This document shows, in pieces, positions 25,859-32,138 of a stretch of 32,138 nt of DNA. The position numbers and the translations under genes were made by a program. The notes below the pieces were generated by a model. That model saw only the letters and a list, made by a program, of their open reading frames with translations. It was not told the DNA's origin and did not search any database. The first letter of the stretch is position 1. Every line of letters begins with the position of its first letter. Origin of the DNA: Bacteroidota bacterium (lineage in GTDB: Bacteria > Bacteroidota > Bacteroidia > Chitinophagales > Chitinophagaceae); assembly GCA_018268035.1 (NCBI GenBank), contig JAFDXI010000009.1, positions 1 to 32,138 on the forward strand, read 5' to 3'.

Positions 25859-25893
25859 TGTGCATTTCGTTTTGAATAAAACTGAAATGCACA
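25859..25893 (-). terminator. Strong hairpin downstream of the GH3 gene
   Basis: TGTGCATTTC at 25859-25868 pairs with GAAATGCACA at 25884-25893; the stem continues with G-C and four A-T pairs past one bulged base, around a GAAT loop. It sits 20 bases past the GH3 stop on the minus strand. No T-tract follows it, so it may limit rather than end transcription into the esterase gene, or protect the mRNA 3' end. Confidence 0.4.
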
Positions 25894-25913
25894 AGCTAAC
25901 AGGAAAAGTGTTT

Positions 25914-28268
25914 CTATTGAACAGGAGGTTTTATCTCATTAATTGCAACGTGTGGTGTCAAAGCTTTATTTACTTTTTCAACCACAATATCATTTGCCAG
26001 GTGAAATTTTTGCTGAAGACGGATATCTGTTGATGAAGCACCCGCCTTCACTACATAATCACCTGCATCAGCAATCCAGGATTCTTTGTCAGTATAGAAT
26101 GATGCGAGGTCTCCGGCAGTGAAGGTAAATTTCAACGTTTGTGTTTCACCCGATTTCAACAATTTTGTTTTTGCAAATGCTTTTAATTCTTCAGCAGGTT
26201 TATCAATCTTTCCTGATGGTGCACTGATGTAAATTTCTGCTACTTCTTTCCCTGCATATTTACCCTGGTTGGTAATGGTTAATGTAGCTGTGATGTTTTT
26301 ATTAAACTCTTTTGAATTCAGTTTTAAATTTCCAAAAGTGAAATTGCAATATGATAAACCATATCCAAATTCATAAGCAGGTTTTACATGAAAACTATTG
26401 TAATACCTGTATCCTACATAAATACCTTCTTCATAATCCACTTCAGCAGGTACTACTTTCATTCCTAACATCCCCGTTGTTGTTTTATCCTTGAATTCGA
26501 TGCCAGGGAAATTTTTTGCGGAAGGCACATCATCATATTTCATTGGAAAACTTACAGCCAGCTTTCCTGAAGGGTTCACTTTACCACTCAGCACATCAGC
26601 CATCGAATTACCACCTTCCATACCTGGCTGCCAGGCCAGTAAAATAGCATCCACTTTATCCCTCCAACTTGCGGTTTCTATGGGGCCACAAATATTTAAT
26701 ACAACAACTACTTTTTTGTGTGCAGCATGAAATGCATTGGATACATTTGTGATAAGATTTGCTTCTGCTGTTGATAAATTAAAATCATCATCCACTTTTC
26801 TGTCCCTGTTTTCACCAGAATTTCTTCCTATTGAGATGATGGCAACATCTCCAAATGCAACTGAATGCTGAATTACATCGTCGCTTGCAGCATACTCGGG
26901 TGCCGGTGGTGTTGGTTTCAAAAATTCTTCAATAAAGCTCTTTGCAGGATTGGCTTTTTTATAATCATTAATATAACCTGTATAAATATTTTTCATGTCA
27001 TTGCTTAAAGAATAACCTGCATTAATCAGTCCTTCATCAAGCGAAACAGTATAAGCTTTATTGACTTGTCCACTACCTGTACCACCTGTTATCAATTCAT
27101 AACCGTTATAACCAAACAAGGCTATCTTTTTTTCTGATTTCAGCGGCAATACGTTATCGTTATTTTTCAGCAATACCATACCTTCTGCTGCAGTCTGCCT
27201 TACAATAGAAGCATGCAGTTTCAAATCAGGCTTATCAGAAAATTGATAATTTTTAAATGAAGGTGATTGCAACATAACCTGTAAAATGCAGGCAACATTT
27301 TCATCCAGGATTTTTTCATCCAGTTTACCGGAATTAACAGCTTCAATGATTGCTTCAGTTTGTTTTTTCTGTCCGGGCATTAATAAATTATTGCCTGCTT
27401 TCATTTGAGCTACAGCATCATTTCCACCAAACCAATCCGTCATCACAAAACCTTTATAACCCCAATCATTTCTCAACACAGATGTGAGCAAGCCATAGTT
27501 TTGCGAAGCAGTTGTATCGTTGATTAAATTATAAGAACTCATCACGGTCCATGGTTTGGAATTTTTTACAGCAATTTCAAAACCTTTGAGATAAATTTCC
27601 CGTAGTGCCCTTTCACTCACAATCGTATTGACAGAGCCACGGTTGGTTTCCTGGTTGTTGCCTGCATAATGTTTGACAGATGTGCCCACACCATTTGACT
27701 GAATGCCATTTACCATTGCTGCTGCCATATCACCGGTGATTAAAGGGTCTTCAGAATAATATTCAAAATTTCTGCCACCAAGAGGATTACGTTGAATGTT
27801 CATACCCGGCCCTAATAACACATCAATTCCATATTCATGCACTTCGTTACCAAAAGCCCTGCCCACTTTTTCTACCAAAGCTGTGTCCCAGCTTGAAGCG
27901 AGCAAAGTAGCAACAGGCCAGGCAGTAGCATAATAAGTTTTTGAAGAATCATTATTGCGGATAGGTTCAATGCGGACACCCGCTGGACCATCAGATACCA
28001 CCATCGAAGGAATGCCCAAACGAGGGATAGCGAAAGTAGTACCAGCAGCACCAGGCACTTTATCCTGAGTTACACCAACATTTGCATTAGGCATACCCGG
28101 AATCTTCATACCATTACCAACAACCAAATGTGCTTTTTCTTCCAATGTCATTGCAGCAATTACATCTTTGACAGAATTTTTCCCAAGCTGTGGAACTGTT
28201 TGTGCCATAACACCCGGAAGATATGCAAGAAAGCATGTACAAAGCAAGAGGAATGATTTTTTTTTCAT
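25914..28268 (-). CDS. Periplasmic beta-glucosidase, glycoside hydrolase family 3
   Basis: A 784-residue GH3 enzyme with a signal peptide (MKKKSFLLLCTCFLAYLPGVMAQT). The N-terminal barrel domain includes SDGPAGVR (92-99), the KH pair at 199-200, and the nucleophile D278 in GFVMTDWFG. The C-terminal alpha/beta sandwich follows (VLLKNNDNVLPL, then ISIGRNSGENRDR and a WQPGMEGGNSMADVLSGKVNPSG block). A fibronectin III-like domain closes the protein. This GH3 layout hydrolyses beta-glucosides or beta-xylosides released from plant polysaccharides. The ATG at 28268 starts the signal peptide; the 23 extra residues from 28337 are polar and were rejected. The double-esterase gene lies downstream in the same direction after a 168-base gap. 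Confidence 0.93.
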   Translation of the reverse strand: MKKKSFLLLCTCFLAYLPGVMAQTVPQLGKNSVKDVIAAMTLEEKAHLVVGNGMKIPGMPNANVGVTQDKVPGAAGTTFAIPRLGIPSMVVSDGPAGVRIEPIRNNDSSKTYYATAWPVATLLASSWDTALVEKVGRAFGNEVHEYGIDVLLGPGMNIQRNPLGGRNFEYYSEDPLITGDMAAAMVNGIQSNGVGTSVKHYAGNNQETNRGSVNTIVSERALREIYLKGFEIAVKNSKPWTVMSSYNLINDTTASQNYGLLTSVLRNDWGYKGFVMTDWFGGNDAVAQMKAGNNLLMPGQKKQTEAIIEAVNSGKLDEKILDENVACILQVMLQSPSFKNYQFSDKPDLKLHASIVRQTAAEGMVLLKNNDNVLPLKSEKKIALFGYNGYELITGGTGSGQVNKAYTVSLDEGLINAGYSLSNDMKNIYTGYINDYKKANPAKSFIEEFLKPTPPAPEYAASDDVIQHSVAFGDVAIISIGRNSGENRDRKVDDDFNLSTAEANLITNVSNAFHAAHKKVVVVLNICGPIETASWRDKVDAILLAWQPGMEGGNSMADVLSGKVNPSGKLAVSFPMKYDDVPSAKNFPGIEFKDKTTTGMLGMKVVPAEVDYEEGIYVGYRYYNSFHVKPAYEFGYGLSYCNFTFGNLKLNSKEFNKNITATLTITNQGKYAGKEVAEIYISAPSGKIDKPAEELKAFAKTKLLKSGETQTLKFTFTAGDLASFYTDKESWIADAGDYVVKAGASSTDIRLQQKFHLANDIVVEKVNKALTPHVAINEIKPPVQ

Positions 28269-28638
28269 TTGTTGAATTTTAGATTTTTTAATGGCCACGA
28301 CATTAACACTTCCGATAGATGAAATTTGTTTTATCAAACATCAATCGACCTGAATATGCAAAATGCTCATGACACATTTCAAACAGAGTTAAAGAAATAA
28401 TTAAATAAAATAATGTCGGGGAATTTCAATGCGGCTTGCCAACAACCAGGTCAATCGTATCCCGGTTGCCGCTAAAATAAACAGGAAAAATTTCAAAACA
28501 AAAACAATCTGCAAGTCATCAGCTGTCAGAACAATATCGGGATAAATGTTTTCTTATATCAACCACATCATCCAATTGTTGTTAATCAGGAAAGTTGTGA
28601 TGACATATTTTTATGGATAAATCAAAATCAAACAACTT
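28269..28638. other. 370-base upstream region of the GH3 gene
   Basis: No ORF is credible here. It should carry the GH3 promoter (minus strand). A short relatively GC-rich patch at about 28431-28472 can fold imperfectly (GCGG and CAACC against GGTTGCCGC with a bulge). Nothing else is visible. The hairpin repeat array begins at its right edge. Confidence 0.45.
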
Positions 28639-29006
28639 AACCACGTAGTGGTGACATTATTGTAACATCTCATAACATCAAGCTTTTAAAACTACGTAGT
28701 AGTGACATGATTATAACATATCATAACATCAATCAATCAAAACCACGTAGTGGTGATATTATTATAACTTAAAAAATAATCTTACAACACAACCCCGTAG
28801 GGGTGACATTATTGTAATATCAAATAACATCAAGTAATCAAAACCACGTAGTGGTGACATGATTATAACAACAAAATCTATCTCGCGACAAAACCCCGTA
28901 GGGGTGATATTATTGTAATATCAAATAACATCAAGTAATCAAAACCACGTAGTGGTGACATGATTATAACCACAAAATCTATCTCGCAACAAAACCCCGT
29001 AGGGTT
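28639..29006 (+). repeat. Left hairpin array, eight units, 50/51-bp period
   Basis: Palindromes start at 28640, 28691, 28742, 28792, 28843, 28893, 28944 and 28994, so steps are 51, 51, 50, 51, 50, 51 and 50. Each is a 5-bp stem with a GTA loop: ACCAC-GTA-GTGGT in units 1, 3, 5 and 7, ACTAC-GTA-GTAGT in unit 2, ACCCC-GTA-GGGGT in units 4, 6 and 8 (unit 8 with one mismatch). After the palindrome comes a shared tail, GACATgATTaTAAC with small changes. Linkers fall into two classes, AACATCAAGTAATCAA-like and AAAATCTATCTCGC-like, which alternate so that units 4-5 and 6-7 form a 101-bp higher-order repeat. Confidence 0.9.
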
Positions 29007-29068
29007 GACATGATTATCACATAAACCCTTACCTTCATTATCATTTTTTAACCTAAAATCTTATCACC

Positions 29069-29530
29069 ATGGCTAACACATTTTCTCAAATCTACATTCA
29101 GTATGTTTTCGCAGTAAAAGGGAGACAAAACCTGTTACAAAAACCCTGGCGTACAGAAGTGTTCAAATACATATCCGGCATCATCTCAAACAAAGGACAA
29201 AAGCCAATTATTGTAAATGGTGTATCTGACCACGTACATGCTTTTGTAGGGCTAAAACCAGACATGAATATTTCGTATTTAATCAGGGATATAAAAAATA
29301 ATTCTACCGGATTCATCAAAGAAAAGGAATGGCTGAAATGTGATTTTGAATGGCAGGACGGATATGGAGTTTTTTCATATAGTCACTCTGCAATTGATAA
29401 AGTGTATAAATATATTTTAAACCAGGAGCAACATCATAAGAAGAAAACTTTCAGGGAAGAATATCTAAGTTTCTTGAAAAAATTTGAAATTGAATATGAT
29501 GAAAAGTATTTGTTTGAATGGATTGAATAG
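29069..29530 (+). CDS. IS200/REP-associated (RAYT-like) Y1 transposase
   Basis: A 153-residue Y1_Tnp protein. The HUH metal-binding motif is H55-V-H57 in SDHVHAFVGL. The catalytic tyrosine is in the second conserved helix, KVYKYILNQEQHH, most likely Y115 with Q119 as metal ligand. The first strand, IYIQYVFAVKGRQ, matches the family start. The protein cuts single-stranded DNA next to hairpins and forms a 5'-phosphotyrosine link. Length and residues look intact, so it may be active. It stands alone without a TnpB/IscB partner, and the flanking hairpins occur as multi-copy arrays rather than single ends, which favours a domesticated RAYT over a plain IS200. The ATG at 29069 is the only good start. 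Confidence 0.9.
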   Translation: MANTFSQIYIQYVFAVKGRQNLLQKPWRTEVFKYISGIISNKGQKPIIVNGVSDHVHAFVGLKPDMNISYLIRDIKNNSTGFIKEKEWLKCDFEWQDGYGVFSYSHSAIDKVYKYILNQEQHHKKKTFREEYLSFLKKFEIEYDEKYLFEWIE

Positions 29531-29591
29531 GTAAAGGAAGCGGAAAATATTATAACCATTATTGCGGGTTGGTGTTCTTTATAATCATTTC

Positions 29592-29774
29592 ACCCCTACG
29601 GGGTTATAAGATGATTCATCAGGCGTTTTGGTTTTTTATAATCATTTCACCCCTACGGGGTTTTAAGATGTTTCATTATGCGTTTTGATTTCTTATAATC
29701 ATGTCACCCCTACGGGGTTTAAGTTGATTCATCTTGAGAGTTGATATTTTATAGCCATTGCACCGCAAAGAGTT
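29592..29774 (-). repeat. Right hairpin array, inverted, 56/57-bp period
   Basis: Three intact palindromes ACCCC-TAC-GGGGT start at 29592, 29649 and 29706, and a decayed fourth (ACCGCAAAGAGTT) at 29762, with steps of 57, 57 and 56. Seen on the minus strand they are the ACCCC-GTA-GGGGT form followed by the same tail (GAAATGATTATAA or GACATGATTATAA) as the left array. Linkers share AAGATG-TTCAT and GCGTTTTG-type blocks and differ from those on the left. Only the ACCCC stem type is present here. Confidence 0.88.
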
Positions 29775-29847
29775 TATTTTGTTCATTAAAAAATTTATAA
29801 ACCATTTTCAGAAAACTGATTGCAGAATAATAATTTATTTTGACCAC

Positions 29848-30450
29848 ATGAATGAAACAGAAAAAAATATCCTCGGCCTGCACTTACCCACTGACCCGTG
29901 GTGGGTGGACCTGGCAGCATTAAGCCTGGAAGAGATTTTGACTGACCACGCTTATTGCGAACAAAAAGCAGCTACCAGTTGCATCTCATTGATACAGGGC
30001 TTTTCTGACAGGGAAAAATTAGTAACTGAATTATCACCCATCGTTACTGAAGAATGGGGTCATTTCAGGCTGGTGTTGCAGGAGTTGCATAAACGTAATT
30101 TAAAACTGGGAAAACAGCGCAAAGACGAATACGTTAATAGCCTTCTGAAGTTTGAAAAAAAAGGTGGCAAAGAAGAAGACAGGTTGCTGGACAAACTTTT
30201 AATATGTGCATTGATTGAAGCAAGAAGTTGCGAACGTTTTAAAAGATTGAGTGAAGGTTTGAGTGATGCTTACCTGCGCAATTTTTACAGGAGGTTTATG
30301 GAAAGTGAAGCCGGGCATTATGTAACTTTTATTGAACTGGCAGAAACTTATTTGCCAAAAGAAAAAGTGCGGCAACGCTGGCAGGAATGGCTCGCTTATG
30401 AAGCTGAAATCATCAGCAGCCTGGCACCACGGGGTGACAGGATGCATTGA
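29848..30450 (+). CDS. miaE: tRNA-(ms2io6A)-hydroxylase MiaE
   Basis: A 200-residue ferritin-like di-iron monooxygenase that hydroxylates the isopentenyl group of 2-methylthio-N6-isopentenyladenosine at tRNA position 37. Starting from the ATG at 29848 the protein opens LGLHLPTDPWWVDLA and shows the four-helix ligand pattern: Glu in ILTDHAYCEQKAA, E-x-x-H in TEEWGHFRLV, Glu in IEARSCERF, and E-x-x-H in ESEAGHYVTF. The C-terminal region with RQRWQEWLAYE fits the family length. An upstream extension of 30 codons was rejected because it starts in a decayed repeat. The four hairpin repeats lie just upstream, the last 74 bases before the start, so they may be part of its leader. Confidence 0.93.
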   Translation: MNETEKNILGLHLPTDPWWVDLAALSLEEILTDHAYCEQKAATSCISLIQGFSDREKLVTELSPIVTEEWGHFRLVLQELHKRNLKLGKQRKDEYVNSLLKFEKKGGKEEDRLLDKLLICALIEARSCERFKRLSEGLSDAYLRNFYRRFMESEAGHYVTFIELAETYLPKEKVRQRWQEWLAYEAEIISSLAPRGDRMH

Positions 30451-30652
30451 TTACAGCTATTGTTTTCTGAATGAAATATTAATAAGAACTCCATAAAAGT
30501 TAACTTCATTTTTTATCAGAAGAAATTAATAAAGATGGATGATTGAACTACATCTGATACATTGATGTTGCATTGTATAAAGGCTTGTATGCTGAAAAAT
30601 TTTTTATGTAAAAGCAACAGGTTAAAAAGAAAAATTGTTTTACATTCAAACA

Positions 30653-31870
30653 ATGAAACCCGTAGTATTAAAACCCTTGTATCACAAAGAAGCTGAATGT
30701 ATTGGTATATATTTTGAAAAAGATGCTTTGCTTCAATCCATCCTACAAAAACAGGCAGGAGTCAGATGGAGCAGGACGCATCAATGCTGGTATGTTCCAT
30801 TATCAAAAACCAATTATGAAAACCTTGCGAAGACATTGAAAGGAAAAGCAGAATTAAAGGTTGATGAACTAAGGAAATATCTTGTTGAGAAGAATGAAAT
30901 GAAAGCCTCAGTTATACAAAAAACAAATGTAAACAGGCTTGTAACGGTTTCGAAAAATAAACAAGATACAAGACAAAAAAAGGAAGGGTATGTAACGCAA
31001 CGGTTAAGCAAAGAAAATACAGAGGCGCTACAAAAATTTAAGCAAATGCTGGTTATTAAAAGTTACAGCCCTTCAACAATACGCACTTATACCAATGAAT
31101 TTGTACAGTTTTTAAATACTATAAAAGAAAAGCCAGCCAAAGATTTTTCTGCAACAAGGATAAAAGATTATATGCAGTATTGTTTTGAAAAATTACATCT
31201 GAGTGAGAACACGCTACATAGCAGGATAAATGCACTCAAGTTTTTTTATGAGCAGGTATTAAAACAAGAAAAGTTCTTTTGGGAAATACCGAGGCCGAAG
31301 AAACCAGAGATACTTCCAAAAGTGATAAGTAAAGAACGTATTGCAGACTTAATCAATTCTATTGAAAATGTAAAACACAGGACAATCATAATGCTTACTT
31401 ATGCATGTGGTTTGAGGGTTAGCGAAGTAGTATCATTAAAAGTGAAAGATATTGACGGACAGAGAAAAACTATTTTTATTAGAAAAGCAAAAGGGAAAAA
31501 AGACAGAGTCGTGAGCCTGAATCCAAATATGCTAATAATGCTGCGAGAATATTATAAGAAGTACCAGCCCAAAGATTATCTGTTTGAAGGTCAGTTTGAG
31601 AATGAACATATAAGCGAAAGAAGCATGCAACAGGTAATACAAAGAGCAAAAAGAAAAGCTGGTATTAAGCAAGATGGAAGTATGCACATGCTACGCCATA
31701 GTTTTGCTACTCATTTATTAGACAAGGGGATTGATGTAGTATTTATTCAAAAATTATTGGGACATAACAATATTAAAACCACTTTGCGATATTTACATGT
31801 TACCAATAAAGATTTAGTACATATATTAAGTCCGCTTGAGGATATTGATGCTTTATTAAAAAAGAAATAG
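30653..31870 (+). CDS. Tyrosine recombinase/integrase with N-terminal extension
   Basis: A 405-residue recombinase. All catalytic residues are present: R255 in ACGLRVSEV, a beta-hairpin lysine in KAKGKKDR (~278-283), H345-x-x-R348 in HMLRHSFATHLL, H371 in LLGHNN and Y380 in TLRYLHV. A SAM-like core-binding domain covers ~118-205. The first ~110 residues are an extra domain (WSRTHQCWYVPLSKTNYENL around 39-58) shared by a group of Bacteroidota integrases. The C-terminal SPLEDIDALL resembles the SPLD end of XerC and integron integrases, but the extra helix that defines IntI is absent. The ATG at 30653 was preferred to the TTG at 30635. It is not a Xer housekeeping enzyme by length; a mobile or cassette-capturing role is likely but unproven. 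Confidence 0.88.
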   Translation: MKPVVLKPLYHKEAECIGIYFEKDALLQSILQKQAGVRWSRTHQCWYVPLSKTNYENLAKTLKGKAELKVDELRKYLVEKNEMKASVIQKTNVNRLVTVSKNKQDTRQKKEGYVTQRLSKENTEALQKFKQMLVIKSYSPSTIRTYTNEFVQFLNTIKEKPAKDFSATRIKDYMQYCFEKLHLSENTLHSRINALKFFYEQVLKQEKFFWEIPRPKKPEILPKVISKERIADLINSIENVKHRTIIMLTYACGLRVSEVVSLKVKDIDGQRKTIFIRKAKGKKDRVVSLNPNMLIMLREYYKKYQPKDYLFEGQFENEHISERSMQQVIQRAKRKAGIKQDGSMHMLRHSFATHLLDKGIDVVFIQKLLGHNNIKTTLRYLHVTNKDLVHILSPLEDIDALLKKK

Positions 31871-32138
31871 ATGTGTCGTATTTACGAAACAGGATAAATC
31901 TTAATATGTGCGTAGCAAAAGTGAGGTAATGCATTGATAATGAAAGAAACAATTTTTTTATGAAATATTGATTGCAAGTTCGTACTTTCGGAAATACAAA
32001 CGTTAGCTGCAACCCTATTTCAACATCTCTACTAATTTGGGCAGACAATTTCAACCGCTCTACTTTTTCGGACACAGTAAAAATTTTGACAGAAAGATTT
32101 GGTGTTTAAAATCTTTATCGTAATATTGCAATATTAAA
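31871..32138. other. Region after the recombinase with possible attachment-site core
   Basis: No credible gene is visible in this 268-base end; the minus-strand frame across it is a shadow. At 31997-32008 the sequence CAAACGTTAGCT resembles the crossover core of integron attI/attC sites (AAC or AAA then G-TTRRRY, with one departure from the consensus). No matching complementary arm (AGCTAAC) was seen on the left, so a folded attC is not supported; a simple attI-like core remains possible. A perfect 16-bp palindrome closes the window. Confidence 0.3.
32121..32136. repeat. 16-bp perfect palindrome at the window end
   Basis: TAATATTGCAATATTA is its own reverse complement. It could be an operator for a dimeric regulator of a gene beyond the window, but AT-rich palindromes of this size also arise by chance. 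Confidence 0.35.

Larger units (their letters stand above)
28639..29774. mobile_element. REP/RAYT-type element: Y1 transposase gene flanked by inverted hairpin arrays
   Basis: A short transposase gene (29069-29530) sits between eight left-hand and four right-hand hairpin repeats. Right-hand copies are inverted relative to left-hand ones, so the common tail of each unit faces the gene from both sides. The gap from the last left palindrome to the start codon is 62 bases and from the stop to the first right palindrome 61 bases, making the locus nearly symmetrical. The arrangement matches REP-associated tyrosine transposases and their repeats as known in other bacteria. A minimal mobile unit might run from 28993 to about 29605. 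No target-site duplication was identified, which is expected for Y1 enzymes. Confidence 0.75.

Noticed and set aside
28639-29006. CRISPR array, because repeats are palindromic and evenly spaced by about 50 bp
   Set aside because: Linkers are themselves repeated in two classes, repeats vary in their stems, and no cas gene is present; the neighbouring gene is a Y1 transposase.
29758-29847. Longer N-terminus for MiaE
   Set aside because: The extra 30 codons begin inside a decayed hairpin repeat, start without ATG in good context and do not match the family; the ATG at 29848 opens on the conserved LPTDPWW region.
30653-31870. Bona fide integron integrase IntI
   Set aside because: The extra helix between the second and third catalytic patches that defines IntI is missing, so only a general tyrosine recombinase call is made.

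Overview
The window looks like a chromosomal segment from a low-GC Bacteroidota, most plausibly the Chitinophagaceae/Chitinophagales. The grounds are a soluble REC-CRP regulator paired with a PAS histidine kinase, an epimerase-type threonine dehydrogenase, PnuC beside a NadR-like kinase, outer-membrane barrels ending in Phe, a Cthe_2159-type surface protein, mostly weak Shine-Dalgarno sites and an AT-rich coding style. No rRNA, tRNA or CRISPR array was found. The taxonomy is inferred from protein style, not from a marker gene.

Layout. 0-3 kb: an unrecognised fragment at the left edge, then a nicotinamide riboside salvage pair (pnuC plus NadR-like kinase, overlapping by ATGA) divergent from a saccharopine dehydrogenase-like reductase. 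3-6.6 kb, all minus: an ABC-2 exporter (ATPase and permease overlapping), a LolA-like periplasmic protein, and two tandem paralogous outer-membrane barrel proteins. 6.6-7.15 kb: no gene, but a clear minus-strand terminator preceded by a second hairpin (small RNA or 3' UTR candidate). 7.15-12.8 kb, all minus: a lipoprotein with a carbohydrate-binding beta-helix, a LytTR regulator without a kinase partner, a decayed RibD/DHFR-fold gene with both its start codon and one internal codon lost, and a two-gene system made of a PAS histidine kinase and a REC-CRP fusion. 13.1-17.0 kb: an AddA/RecB-like helicase-nuclease and riboflavin synthase. 17.1-18.6 kb: a membrane-anchored receiver protein that looks like a hybrid kinase that has lost its catalytic half, with a small two-helix membrane protein. 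19.1-21.9 kb: a DUF1800/DUF1501 export-associated pair. 22-24 kb: a small basic protein, L-threonine 3-dehydrogenase and a secreted protein of unknown function. 24.2-28.3 kb: a two-headed esterase (alpha/beta hydrolase fused to SGNH hydrolase) and a GH3 beta-glucosidase, probably used to deacetylate and hydrolyse plant-type oligosaccharides in the periplasm.

28.6-29.8 kb is the most distinctive part: a Y1 (IS200-like/RAYT) transposase gene with eight short hairpin repeats on its left at a strict 50/51-bp period and three intact plus one decayed copy on its right in inverted orientation at a 56/57-bp period. The hairpin stems vary by compensatory changes, so the structure, not just the sequence, has been kept. 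29.8-30.5 kb holds miaE (tRNA hydroxylase). The right end carries a complete tyrosine recombinase with an extra N-terminal domain. About 130 bp after it lies a short motif resembling an integron recombination core (GTTAGCT), so the window may stop just inside a cassette-type or integration locus.

Best candidates for something under-described: the REP/RAYT array with its alternating higher-order structure; the kinase-less hybrid receiver with its membrane partner; the recombinase with a possible attachment site; and a pseudoknot-like pair of interleaved inverted repeats ahead of the DUF1800 gene.
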